The position numbers and the translations under genes were made by a program. A stretch of 14,093 nucleotides of DNA from NCBI GenBank assembly GCA_964362365.1, contig CAYIEF010000029.1, positions 1-14,093 on the forward strand, written 5' to 3'. Below the pieces are notes generated by a model. The model worked only from the letters and a program-made list of their open reading frames with translations, made no database searches and was not told the origin of the DNA. This document shows, in pieces, positions 1-7,526 of the stretch (position 1 is its first letter; each line of letters begins with the position of its first letter). The DNA comes from JACPIL01 sp964362365 (GTDB lineage: Archaea > Nanobdellota > Nanobdellia > Woesearchaeales > GW2011-AR9).

Positions 1-587
1 CCCAGGTAACGGCCAGAATTACTGAAGCCGAGAAACTGAAGGAAAGGATACTCTCTGGGACGAGGGAAAGTGACCCGCACCAGATTTTTATCATTTTTTT
101 CCTGTTCACAGCGATAATCCAAAAACCCCTCTAAGGTTTTACGACCTTGAGCAGCATGCAACAGAAAACCATCTTCCAATGCTTCCTCTCTCGGGAGTCC
201 TCGTCCAATATATTTCCGCACCGCAACCTCAGCAAGATGCAGTCCTCCCAAGCGGTCATAGGTTGCGCCTTTCAGCTCTACAACTCCATCCCGAACCGGC
301 TGGGCAAGAATGAATTTCCATACTTTCGGCGTACCGCGCACAAAACGCGCGCTCCCATAAGGATGCCGAGCAATCAGGTCTGCGGTGACGGGACAGAGAT
401 CAGCCCATTCTTTCTGGACAGAAGCAGAGTGCTTTTGAATCTCTGAAAAGCGCTTCATAACGTTGGGGACAAGAAAAGGAGATCTTCCTTCAGAGAGGAG
501 TTTGGACAGAGTTCCCATAATTCTACCAGGATATGGTTTATAGGAAAAAAACATTTCCTCCTCAAGATGCAGATTTAATGAATTCAT
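1..587 (-). CDS. Unknown protein, partial (runs off left edge)
   Basis: An open frame of about 195 codons reads without a stop from ATG at 587 down to the window edge, so the C-terminus is missing. The start lies one base after the stop codon of the upstream minus-strand gene. A GAGG Shine-Dalgarno-like stretch (597-600 on the complement) lies about nine bases before it, inside the upstream gene, so the two are very probably co-transcribed and translationally coupled. The product begins MNSLNLHLEEEMFFSYKPYP. It is soluble in character, rich in charged residues, with no membrane segment or signal peptide. A PRPREYPFLQFLGF stretch lies near the visible end. I do not recognise a family or any catalytic motif. 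Coding is supported by the long open frame and the operon spacing; function is unknown. Confidence 0.72.
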   Translation of the reverse strand, partial: MNSLNLHLEEEMFFSYKPYPGRIMGTLSKLLSEGRSPFLVPNVMKRFSEIQKHSASVQKEWADLCPVTADLIARHPYGSARFVRGTPKVWKFILAQPVRDGVVELKGATYDRLGGLHLAEVAVRKYIGRGLPREEALEDGFLLHAAQGRKTLEGFLDYRCEQEKNDKNLVRVTFPRPREYPFLQFLGFSNSGRYL

Positions 588-588
588 T

Positions 589-1410
589 TTAGCCAACCTC
601 TATGGTAACTTCTTTATCAATCTTTTCTTCTAAATCTTCACCTTTCATGGCCAGGAATCGCGCCGGAGCGCTCATGTCCAAACAGCCGTCTAACATCTGC
701 ACTATCCCATGCGTCTGCAGCAGGCGCCCCTGCGCCATGGTAACATCGACGCTATGAAAATTATGAGAATACACCGCCCTCCTAGTCTGGTAATATTCGC
801 CTAAGGCATCAAGATACAAAGCTAGATTTTCCTCTCCCCCGGCATACGTTCTTAGTCGTGGAAGCGCCGTTAATGTGGTAAGAAATTGTTCAACTGCCGG
901 TATTTCTTTTCGCAGGTCAAAATCGCGGACTACTGCGTATCTTCTAGGAAGAAGAGAAGAATTTTTCATAAAATCTTCATAAGAATAGACAGCAATTTCC
1001 CCGGAAGGAGTTTTGCCATCCAGAAGAGCATGCACTTCTTCAGCTTTTAGTCCAACGGCATACTGCGACCTTCCTGACTCGGTCTTGGTCAAGCCAAGGA
1101 TAACTTCTTCTTTGATTCTTTCCGGAGTCAGTAAGCCACGGCCGTGTACTGTAATGCTCACCGCATTTCCCGCCCCGCTTAAACCAATAATTTCTTCACT
1201 TTCAGCAGTAAAAGGAACTTTCCAAAGCAGATCATCAAAAGAAGCGAGTGCCTTCGCCTGCAGCAATTCCGGCATAGTCAAAACATCTCCATATTCCTGC
1301 GCCTTGTGCAAAGCGATATAGCCATGCTGGTCATAGAATGATTTAGCTGTTCCCTGTTTGATGGTGTTTCCTTCGATAAGGGAAACAGGATGATCTTGGA
1401 TGACAACCAT
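589..1410 (-). CDS. Unknown soluble protein, first gene of a two-gene operon
   Basis: The open frame extends back to a GTG at 1434 (281 residues). I prefer ATG at 1410 (273 residues, beginning MVVIQDHPVS) because a clear TATA element (TTTATATA on the minus strand, 1435-1442) is centred about 28 bases upstream, the spacing of a leaderless archaeal transcript. ATG at 1425 is the other option. No transmembrane segment, signal peptide, cysteine cluster or recognisable nucleotide-binding motif is visible. A glycine-rich stretch (IIGLSGAGNAVSITVHGRG) could be a turn or ligand loop, but it does not match a P-loop. The neighbour one base downstream is also unknown, and the HAD phosphatase gene is divergent. 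The pair may act together, but nothing in the sequence shows how. Confidence 0.78.
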   Translation of the reverse strand: MVVIQDHPVSLIEGNTIKQGTAKSFYDQHGYIALHKAQEYGDVLTMPELLQAKALASFDDLLWKVPFTAESEEIIGLSGAGNAVSITVHGRGLLTPERIKEEVILGLTKTESGRSQYAVGLKAEEVHALLDGKTPSGEIAVYSYEDFMKNSSLLPRRYAVVRDFDLRKEIPAVEQFLTTLTALPRLRTYAGGEENLALYLDALGEYYQTRRAVYSHNFHSVDVTMAQGRLLQTHGIVQMLDGCLDMSAPARFLAMKGEDLEEKIDKEVTIEVG

Positions 1411-1434
1411 GGAGAATAGCTGCATAGCCTCCAC

Positions 1435-1442
1435 TATATAAA
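1435..1442 (-). promoter_or_regulatory. TATA element for the left-edge operon
   Basis: Reads TTTATATA on the minus strand. Its centre is about 28 bases before ATG at 1410, giving transcription start at or within a few bases of that codon. It sits back to back with the TATA element of the plus-strand HAD gene. Confidence 0.6.
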
Positions 1443-1444
1443 AG

Positions 1445-1452
1445 TTTATTAA
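1445..1452 (+). promoter_or_regulatory. TATA element for the HAD hydrolase gene
   Basis: TTTATTAA, centred about 26.5 bases before the ATG at 1475, as expected for a leaderless archaeal mRNA. A second A/T run (TAAATATTA, 1454-1462) is too close to the ATG to be the TATA box of a leaderless transcript. Confidence 0.5.
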
Positions 1453-1474
1453 CTAAATATTATCCCCTTCCAGC

Positions 1475-2215
1475 ATGAATCTTACCTGGCTTTTTGATCT
1501 TGATGATACCTTGATTGCTAACCAGCACGATTATGGGTATGCCCAAATTGCCTTAGCGCAATTCTTATTTGAAGTGGTGGGATATAGAGCTCCTGATCTG
1601 CAAACAATAATTAATCTCCAAGTAACTATAGACGCAAATAATGTTAAATCTATGGGCTTCGGTATGGAACGATTTCCCACTTCTTGTCAACAGACGTATG
1701 AAGAAATTTGCAAAACCTTAAACATCCCGATAAAAGAAGAATGTAAAAAGACCGCGTATGATATTGGAATGCAAGTATTTGATGAGAAATACTGGAAGAA
1801 GAAGGAAATGTTAGAAGGAGCAGAAGAAACCTTGGAATTTTTAGCTGAGCAAGGAGATGAGCTGTTATTATTAACTAAAGGGGATTTAAGGGTGCAGGAT
1901 AAAAAAGTAGAAGTATATCAGTTAGAAAGACATTTCGATAATGAAAATATTTTCATAGTCCCAAAAAAAGATGAAGAAATTATCAAAAAAGTGGTCGGGG
2001 AAAGAGATAAAAGCAAAGTCTACTCCGTAGGCAACTCCATACGTAGTGATGTCGAGCCAAGTCTTGCTGCCGGAGTAAGAATGATCTACATCCCTTGCGA
2101 AACTTGGCAGTGGGAAAGAGAACATAAAGGGATTCCTGAACATCCTTATTTGATAAAGATGGATAAGATTACTGATATAAAAGATAATTATCACCTACTG
2201 ACTCAAAGACCATGA
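1475..2215 (+). CDS. HAD-superfamily hydrolase (probable phosphatase)
   Basis: A 246-residue haloacid-dehalogenase-like hydrolase, expected to be a Mg2+-dependent soluble phosphatase using an aspartyl-phosphate intermediate. Motif I is FDLDDTL (7-13; nucleophile D8, acid/base D10). Motif II is LLLTKGD (131-137; T134). A motif III lysine is at K143 or K144 in VQDKKVE. Motif IV is the GNSIRSDVEPS segment (186-196), with D192 and E194 as metal-side acids. Residues 14-120 form a helical C1 cap. The end (IPCETWQWE) resembles FMN/pyrimidine-type HAD phosphatases, but the substrate cannot be read from sequence. ATG at 1475 is 26 bases after a TATA element. The stop codon overlaps the next start by four bases (ATGA), so the small downstream gene is probably translated from the same mRNA. 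Confidence 0.9.
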   Translation: MNLTWLFDLDDTLIANQHDYGYAQIALAQFLFEVVGYRAPDLQTIINLQVTIDANNVKSMGFGMERFPTSCQQTYEEICKTLNIPIKEECKKTAYDIGMQVFDEKYWKKKEMLEGAEETLEFLAEQGDELLLLTKGDLRVQDKKVEVYQLERHFDNENIFIVPKKDEEIIKKVVGERDKSKVYSVGNSIRSDVEPSLAAGVRMIYIPCETWQWEREHKGIPEHPYLIKMDKITDIKDNYHLLTQRP

Positions 2216-2547
2216 AACAAGAATACGGCGTTTTCTGGCCAACCCTACAAGAATTAACTACGCTTCTCCAAGAAGGCAAAATTAAAGGGCCTATTGAGTC
2301 TGACACCTTATATGAACTACATCCTGTCCGACAGCCAGGAAAAACTATAGAATACCAAGAGTTAGGAAGGGAAACCCAGGCTAAATACATGGAAATCGCC
2401 GCTAAAATAGCCCTCCTTGATGATCATAGCATTGTATTTTATAATCATAAGCAACAAGTCTCTACTACCGTAAGATCAATAATTATCGGGATGAATTTTG
2501 AGTTTTATCAGGCAAATACAATCCAGGTATGCAGAAACCAAGAATAA
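2212..2547 (+). CDS. Small unknown protein coupled to the HAD hydrolase
   Basis: A 111-residue protein beginning MKQEYGVFWPTLQELTTLLQ. Its ATG overlaps the HAD gene stop (ATGA), implying translation by termination-reinitiation; no Shine-Dalgarno is seen. No transmembrane segment, metal site or known motif is visible. The predicted make-up is an N-terminal helix, a charged middle and a short strand-rich C-terminus. It may be a partner of the phosphatase, but that rests on position alone. The gene ends 32 bases before the LeuRS start, and the LeuRS TATA element lies just after it. I do not recognise a family. Confidence 0.7.
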   Translation: MKQEYGVFWPTLQELTTLLQEGKIKGPIESDTLYELHPVRQPGKTIEYQELGRETQAKYMEIAAKIALLDDHSIVFYNHKQQVSTTVRSIIIGMNFEFYQANTIQVCRNQE

Positions 2548-2549
2548 CC

Positions 2550-2557
2550 TTTAAAAA
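2550..2557 (+). promoter_or_regulatory. TATA element that fixes the LeuRS start
   Basis: TTTAAAAA, centred 26.5 bases before ATG at 2580. This supports the inner methionine over the upstream in-frame ATG at 2529, which would overlap the preceding gene and lie before the promoter. Confidence 0.6.
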
Positions 2558-2579
2558 CCATTCTCCCATTCTTCTTGAG

Positions 2580-5396
2580 ATGAACCTAGACTGGAATAAG
2601 CTCCAAGATAAATGGCAGAAGCAGTGGGAAAAAGCTGAATTAGGGAAAGCTTCTGTAAACAAAGATAAAGACAAATTCTTCATGATCTTTGCTTATCCTG
2701 GAATTTCCGGTTTCTTACATGTCGGCCATATGCGCGGTTTTTCGTATACAGATGCCATCTGTCGCTATGAACGGTTAAAAGGCAAGGAAGTCATTTTTCC
2801 AGTAGGAACCCATGCTTCAGGAAACCAAGCTATCTCTTTCGCCAACAAAGTCAAAAATAAAGATCAGGACTGGATTAACTACTTACTGAACAATGGCTGC
2901 CCGCAAAAAAAAATCAAAGAGCTTACTACTCCGGACAAAATCATCGAATATTTCAACAATGTTTACGTTAACGATTATTGGAAGAAGTTCGGTTTCTTAT
3001 GCGATTGGGAACGATTTACTTGTACGACTTTTCCAGATTATGAAAAATTTATCCAGTGGCAGTTCAAGAAATTACTACAAAAAAATTTACTCATCCAAAA
3101 ACCGTACTTTGCTACTGCCTGTATCGTACACGGTCCTGTAGCCGTAGATCCTTCCGAAACAGATATTTCTAAAGGCGGAAATGCCGAAAAGAATGAATAC
3201 ACTCTCTTGAAATTCAAACTAGACGATCAATATCTTGTTGCAGCAACCTTACGGCCAGAAACCATCTTCGGCCAGACTAATCTCTGGGTCAATCCGGAAG
3301 TCAAATACCTTCACCTGGAAGTAGAGGGAGAAGATTGGATCATGAGCCGGGAAGGAGCAGAAAAACTACAATATCAAAAAGATGACGTCTTGCTCAAAGA
3401 AGATGTGGATATCAAAAAATTTATCGGCAGAAAAGCCACAGCGCCGGGAATCGAAAAAGAAATCATCATCCTTCCTGCTACTTTTGTCAGTGCTAATGTA
3501 GGAACTGGAATCGTCACCAGCGTCCCCAGCGATGCGCCGTTTGATTATGTTGCTCTCAAAACATTACAGGAAAATCCGCAATTGTGCAGAGCCTACAATC
3601 TTAACCATGCAGAAATCAAAAACATTTCCTTAATGCCTATTATCAAGACTAAAGGCTACGGCAACTTTCCCGCCAAAGAGTCAGTAGAAAAATTGAAGGT
3701 CCAATCACTTGCTGATCCAAAATTAGAAGAAGCGACCAAAGAAGTTTACAAAGCCGGGCATCATTCCGGAGTCATGTCAGAAAACTGCGGCAAGTACGCA
3801 GGAAAGAAAGTAGAAGAGGCCAAAGAATTGATCAAAGCAGAACTTCTCGAATCAGGAAAAGGAGATGTATTCCATGACTTAAGTGAAGAAGTGGTCTGCC
3901 GCTGCGGCAATAAAGTGCTGATTAAACGCATTGATGACCAATGGTTTATCCGCTATTCTGATCAGGCTTTGACAGAACGAAGCAAGGAACATGCCAAGAC
4001 TATGAATATTTATCCTAAGGAATACAAAGAGAATCTTCCGGGAATTTTAGACTGGTTTGCTGATCGTGCTTGTACCCGCTTAGGAAATTGGTTAGGAAGC
4101 AGATTCCCTTTTGATGAAAATTGGATTGTCGAGCCTATCAGCGATTCTACACTGTATCCGGCATATTACATTGTATCAAAATTCATCAACAATGATACTG
4201 TCAGCTTACATGACCTAACTGAAGAATTTTTTGATTGTGTTTTTCTAGGAACCGGCGAAGGGAAGAAAAAATGGAAACCAATACGAGAAGAGTTCCAATA
4301 CTTCTATCCTTTGGATCTAAATCTAGGAGGAAAAGAACATCAAACTGTGCATTTCCCAGTCTTCATCATGAATCATGTCGGCATCCTTCCTGCTGACAAA
4401 TGGCCGAAAGGAATCCTTGTCAATTGGTGGGTCACCGGGGAAGGGGGGAAGATCTCCAAGAGCAAAGGCGGTGCGGAGCCAATTCCAAATGCTATTGAAA
4501 AATACGGTGTCGATGCCATGCGCTTATACTATGCCCACATTGGTTCACCGCACGTTGACGTAGTCTGGACTGAAGAAGTAGTGCTTAATTACAAAAATGC
4601 CTTGGAAAGGATTTACAATCTGGTGGAAGACCTGCGAAAACAGGATGGAAATAAAAAAGCAGTTGATGATTGGTTATTATCCAGAGCGCATGAACATATC
4701 AAGAGCTGCAACAAAGCCATGGAAAATTATGGGCTGCGAGAATTGGCATCAATCGTTTATTATACCATCTACGATGATTTGAAATGGTACCTGCGTAGAG
4801 GTGGAGAAAACAAAAAGGTAATTGGCCAAGTGTTGGAGATCTGGACTAAATTGATGAATCCGATCACGCCGCATCTCAGCGAGGAACTTAATGACGGCAA
4901 AGAATTAGTTTCAGCCTCCATCTGGCCAAAGGTTGAAGAGAAGAAAATCAGCAAAGAAGCGGAAGCCGGCGAAGAATTAATCAAAACTACTCTCTATGGA
5001 ATGCGTAACATATTAAATCTCGCAAAATTAGAAAAACCAAAAAAATTTACTCTTTTTGTCGCAGAAGAATGGACTTATGAACTGTTCAACCTTATCTCTA
5101 AAGAGATAAAAGTCACCAGAAATGTCGGCGAAATTATGAAAGGTGTCTTAGAAGAAGAAAAGATGAAAATCAAGGGCAAAGAAGTCAGCAAAATCGTGAT
5201 GAGCTTATTGAAAGATGTAACCAAGATACCTTCCTTAGTAACTTCACAAAAAGAAGAGCTTGCTGCCCTGAAAGAATCAACATATTTCTTAGAAAAAGAA
5301 TTCGAATGCAAGATAGATATTGTACGAGCAGAAGAGAGCCAGCATCCCAAAGCGCAGTCAGCCATGCCGGGGAAGCCGGGGATACTGGTGGAATGA
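2580..5396 (+). CDS. leuS: Leucyl-tRNA synthetase, archaeal/eukaryotic type
   Basis: Charges tRNA-Leu with leucine using ATP in the cytoplasm (class Ia synthetase). From ATG 2580 it has 938 residues, near the family's usual 940-970. The HIGH signature is HVGH (47-50) and the KMSKS loop is KISKS (624-628). The CP1 editing domain is inserted between them, with TLRPETIFG (from 223) and SVPSDAPFD (from 314). D322 is the likely counterpart of the conserved editing aspartate. The stretches DQWFIRYSD, LSDSTLYPAYY-like (ISDSTLYPAYY) and GGKEHQTVHFPVF are typical of LeuRS of this type, as is the C-terminal ending PKAQSAMPGKPGILVE. After KISKS comes the helical anticodon-binding domain. The residues after HVGH are MRG rather than the common ART, a mild deviation. 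The open frame extends back to 2529, but the TATA spacing and the overlap with the previous gene argue for 2580. Confidence 0.95.
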   Translation: MNLDWNKLQDKWQKQWEKAELGKASVNKDKDKFFMIFAYPGISGFLHVGHMRGFSYTDAICRYERLKGKEVIFPVGTHASGNQAISFANKVKNKDQDWINYLLNNGCPQKKIKELTTPDKIIEYFNNVYVNDYWKKFGFLCDWERFTCTTFPDYEKFIQWQFKKLLQKNLLIQKPYFATACIVHGPVAVDPSETDISKGGNAEKNEYTLLKFKLDDQYLVAATLRPETIFGQTNLWVNPEVKYLHLEVEGEDWIMSREGAEKLQYQKDDVLLKEDVDIKKFIGRKATAPGIEKEIIILPATFVSANVGTGIVTSVPSDAPFDYVALKTLQENPQLCRAYNLNHAEIKNISLMPIIKTKGYGNFPAKESVEKLKVQSLADPKLEEATKEVYKAGHHSGVMSENCGKYAGKKVEEAKELIKAELLESGKGDVFHDLSEEVVCRCGNKVLIKRIDDQWFIRYSDQALTERSKEHAKTMNIYPKEYKENLPGILDWFADRACTRLGNWLGSRFPFDENWIVEPISDSTLYPAYYIVSKFINNDTVSLHDLTEEFFDCVFLGTGEGKKKWKPIREEFQYFYPLDLNLGGKEHQTVHFPVFIMNHVGILPADKWPKGILVNWWVTGEGGKISKSKGGAEPIPNAIEKYGVDAMRLYYAHIGSPHVDVVWTEEVVLNYKNALERIYNLVEDLRKQDGNKKAVDDWLLSRAHEHIKSCNKAMENYGLRELASIVYYTIYDDLKWYLRRGGENKKVIGQVLEIWTKLMNPITPHLSEELNDGKELVSASIWPKVEEKKISKEAEAGEELIKTTLYGMRNILNLAKLEKPKKFTLFVAEEWTYELFNLISKEIKVTRNVGEIMKGVLEEEKMKIKGKEVSKIVMSLLKDVTKIPSLVTSQKEELAALKESTYFLEKEFECKIDIVRAEESQHPKAQSAMPGKPGILVE

Positions 5397-5412
5397 ATCT
5401 CTCTTTGACAAG

Positions 5413-5420
5413 TTTTAAAA
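5413..5420 (+). promoter_or_regulatory. TATA element for HMG-CoA reductase
   Basis: TTTTAAAA, centred about 29.5 bases before ATG at 5446, giving a leader of zero to a few bases. Confidence 0.5.
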
Positions 5421-5445
5421 GCCGGTTCTCAGATTTCTGATAAAA

Positions 5446-6537
5446 ATGGCCGAAGAGATTAGATATAAAGAGAAATATGCGACTTCTATTGAAACATGCG
5501 TGATGGGCCACTTACGGCTGACTGCCGAATCAAGAACAAGGTATCCCGCGATAGGGGAAAAACTAGCTTATGATGAATTAGTCCCTGTTCCTCTTTCCAC
5601 CTACGAAACAGGCGTTTATACTTGTGTAAATCGAGGAGCAAAATTCTCAAGATTAATAGAAGGCGGAGTTAAAGCTTATGTAACGCAGGACTTCATGACC
5701 AGGGCGCCGGTAGTGCAAGCACAAGATGTCGCGCAAGCGCTGGAAATATCTGATTATATTGAAAACAATCTTGAAGAATTACAGAAAGTTGCTGAAACTA
5801 CTACCAGACATGGAAAAGCCCTTGACATTAAACCCTATCGGGTAGGAAATGATCTCTATGTACGATTACTTATGCACTGCGATGAGGCTTCCGGCCACAA
5901 TATGACTACTAAAGCCGGCACTGTTCTAGTCAAATATCTCATAGAGAAATTTGCAGGACTACAGTATGGTTCCGACTCAGGAAATATGTGCACTGACAAG
6001 AAAGCTGCAGCTATCAATGCCATAAGCGGAAGAGGCAAGAATGTGATTACTGAGATAATCATAGCACGAGAAATATGTGAACAATATCTCAAAACTTCGC
6101 CAGAAGCACTGGAAAGACTAAACATCAAGAAAAATCTGCAAGGAAGCATCGCTGCAGGCAGCCAGTTTTCTGCAAATGCTCATTATGCAAATATTATCGC
6201 CGCTATGTACATTGCTACCGGCCAGGATATTGCGAATATCGTCGAGGGATCTTACGGCATCACTCAAGCGAAAGTTACTGAGAAAGGCGATCTTTATTTT
6301 ACGACCACCCATCCCTGCCTGATCGTAGGAACACATGGGCATGGAAAAAATGGTGAAAGCCAAATAAAGAGTTTAGAATTGCTTAGTTGTCTGCAAAAGA
6401 ATAAACCAAATGGATTTAACTCGCAAAGACTGGCCGCAATTATAGCCGCTGCGACAGCCATGGGCGAACTTTCCTTGCTGGCAGACCAGACCAAGAACGG
6501 AAGACTTATGGACGCACATCAGCGTTTTGAAAGATAA
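5446..6537 (+). CDS. hmgA: HMG-CoA reductase, divergent archaeal form
   Basis: Reduces HMG-CoA to mevalonate with NAD(P)H, the committed step toward archaeal isoprenoid lipids. The 363-residue protein lacks an N-terminal membrane anchor, so it is cytosolic. All four catalytic residues appear in place: E54 in the STYETG segment, K185 in GNMCTDKK (179-186), D261 in ATGQD (257-261) and H358 near the C-terminus (MDAHQR). Other family blocks are FMTRAPVV (83-90), SANAHYANIIAAMYI (242-256), CLIVGTHGHG (291-300) and TAMGELSLLA (337-346). It is shorter than usual at the N-terminus, and the usual GVAGPL-type substrate segment is not recognisable. The cofactor-loop sequence DAMGMN appears as DEASGHN (146-152). 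These departures make it a divergent but probably active member. The cofactor preference is not clear. Confidence 0.9.
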   Translation: MAEEIRYKEKYATSIETCVMGHLRLTAESRTRYPAIGEKLAYDELVPVPLSTYETGVYTCVNRGAKFSRLIEGGVKAYVTQDFMTRAPVVQAQDVAQALEISDYIENNLEELQKVAETTTRHGKALDIKPYRVGNDLYVRLLMHCDEASGHNMTTKAGTVLVKYLIEKFAGLQYGSDSGNMCTDKKAAAINAISGRGKNVITEIIIAREICEQYLKTSPEALERLNIKKNLQGSIAAGSQFSANAHYANIIAAMYIATGQDIANIVEGSYGITQAKVTEKGDLYFTTTHPCLIVGTHGHGKNGESQIKSLELLSCLQKNKPNGFNSQRLAAIIAAATAMGELSLLADQTKNGRLMDAHQRFER

Positions 6538-6539
6538 AC

Positions 6540-6547
6540 ATTTAAAT
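6540..6547 (+). promoter_or_regulatory. TATA element for the PUA protein gene
   Basis: ATTTAAAT, directly after the HMG-CoA reductase stop and centred about 26.5 bases before ATG at 6570; implies a separate leaderless transcript. Confidence 0.5.
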
Positions 6548-6569
6548 TCTCAAGCACTTATTTCTAAGC

Positions 6570-7022
6570 ATGAAACGCACCCAGCTACGCAGTAAAGATC
6601 TCAATAAAGAGTTGGAACGATATAAAATAGAAATCAGCAAAAAAGACCAAGCGGAATTAGTAGAAGATAAATACAAGATCATCCTCATCAGCAAAAAACC
6701 ATCTTTCTTTTATTATGATAATAAGTTAGTACCAATGCTTAAATTCCTGCAGGAGAATAATGTCCTCAAAAAGATTACCGTAGACATGGGCGCGGTCAAA
6801 TTTGTTGTAAATGGCGCAGATATCATGCGTCCAGGTATTGTGGAGATCGAAGATGGGATAATGAAAAATGACTTTGTGGCGGTGGTGGATGTAAATAACA
6901 AGAAACCGCTAGCAGTAGGAATTGCTTTGTATGATGCTTATGAAATGAAAGGCATGAAAAACGGAAAAGCAGTTAAGAATATTCATTATGTTGGGGATGA
7001 ATTATGGAAAATAGAGGTATAA
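6570..7022 (+). CDS. PUA-domain RNA-binding protein (archaeal MCT-1/Tma20-like)
   Basis: A 150-residue protein with an N-terminal domain of about 65 residues (MKRTQLRSKDLNKELERY onward, like the pre-PUA domain of archaeal MCT-1/Tma20 homologues) and a C-terminal PUA domain (about 70-150). PUA landmarks are VDMGAVKFVVNGADIMRPGI (71-90), the KNDFVAVVD strand (99-107), KPLAVGIAL (112-120) and GKAVKNIHYVGDELW (132-146). Eukaryotic relatives act in translation initiation and ribosome recycling by binding the small subunit. The archaeal proteins are presumed to bind rRNA or tRNA, which is inference from the family. It has its own TATA element after HMG-CoA reductase. tRNA-guanine transglycosylases and pseudouridine synthases also carry PUA domains, but no catalytic domain is present here. 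Confidence 0.88.
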   Translation: MKRTQLRSKDLNKELERYKIEISKKDQAELVEDKYKIILISKKPSFFYYDNKLVPMLKFLQENNVLKKITVDMGAVKFVVNGADIMRPGIVEIEDGIMKNDFVAVVDVNNKKPLAVGIALYDAYEMKGMKNGKAVKNIHYVGDELWKIEV

Positions 7023-7047
7023 AAATTTAGTAAAATTTATCCGAAAA

Positions 7048-7055
7048 TTATATAA
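7048..7055 (+). promoter_or_regulatory. TATA element for the hicBA operon
   Basis: TTATATAA, centred 27.5 bases before ATG at 7079, with a purine-rich run (CGAAAA) just upstream that could be the TFB recognition element. Only this promoter is obvious for the hicB-hicA-nucleotidyltransferase cluster. Confidence 0.6.
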
Positions 7056-7078
7056 ACATACCAACTATAAATTATAGT

Positions 7079-7291
7079 ATGGCAAGAAAATATACTGTGA
7101 TTATAGAGAAGGATGAAGACGGTTGGCTCGTTTCAGAAGTAATTGGATTGCCGGGATGCCATACTCAAGCTAAAACAATGGATCAGCTCATAGAAAGAAC
7201 TAAGGAAGCTATTCGCGCTTATCTAGGAGATGAAGATTATACTCCTGATGTTTCTAGTGAATTTGTAGGAGTTCAAACCATAAAGGTGTAG
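7079..7291 (+). CDS. hicB: HicB-type antitoxin, single-domain form
   Basis: A 70-residue protein of the HicB/UPF0150 fold: YTVIIEKDEDGWLVSEV (5-21), then LPGC (24-27) and the helix that starts TMDQLIERTKEAI. The family folds into a partial RNase-H-like domain that binds and masks the HicA toxin. This copy stops after that domain and has no C-terminal helix-turn-helix or ribbon-helix-helix, so classical DNA-binding autoregulation is unlikely. The gene order is antitoxin before toxin. The hicA start follows four bases after the stop, and a leaderless promoter precedes hicB. HicB-only orphans exist, but the adjacent hicA makes the pairing clear. Confidence 0.9.
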   Translation: MARKYTVIIEKDEDGWLVSEVIGLPGCHTQAKTMDQLIERTKEAIRAYLGDEDYTPDVSSEFVGVQTIKV

Positions 7292-7295
7292 ATTC

Positions 7296-7526
7296 TTGGC
7301 TAAACTGCCACGGCTAACCGGAAAAGAACTAGCTAAAGTCGTGGAAAGGTTAGGGTTCATTTACAGCCACACTACTGGCAGCCACATGATTTACAAGCAT
7401 CCAGATGGAAGGCGCACAACCATACCGCACCATTCAGGAGAAGAAATTGGTCCTGGGCTTCTCAACAAAATAATTAAGCAGGATCTACAAATAGATAGAG
7501 AAGAATTTATGAAATATGTAAAATGA
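7296..7526 (+). CDS. hicA: HicA-type mRNA interferase toxin
   Basis: A 76-residue HicA toxin with a double-stranded-RNA-binding-like fold. The family cleaves mRNA and is neutralised by HicB. Visible landmarks are the LTGKELAKVVERLGF start, GSH (28-30) with the presumed catalytic histidine H30, then RRTTIPHHSGEEIGPGLL and IIKQ. The start is TTG at 7296: no ATG precedes H30, and the TTG is seven bases after an AGGTG Shine-Dalgarno inside the end of hicB. The stop overlaps the next gene start (ATGA), so expression is coupled both ways. All key residues are present, so it is probably active. Confidence 0.9.
   Translation: MAKLPRLTGKELAKVVERLGFIYSHTTGSHMIYKHPDGRRTTIPHHSGEEIGPGLLNKIIKQDLQIDREEFMKYVK

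Noticed and set aside
147..446. Plus-strand 99-residue frame
   Set aside because: It is antisense to the left-edge gene, whose frame is open for 195 codons in an operon; the plus frame has no promoter or recognisable product.
2529..2579. N-terminal extension of LeuRS from ATG at 2529
   Set aside because: It overlaps the previous gene, lies before the TATA element at 2550, and the added 17 residues do not resemble a LeuRS start, whereas MNLDWNKLQDKWQ does.
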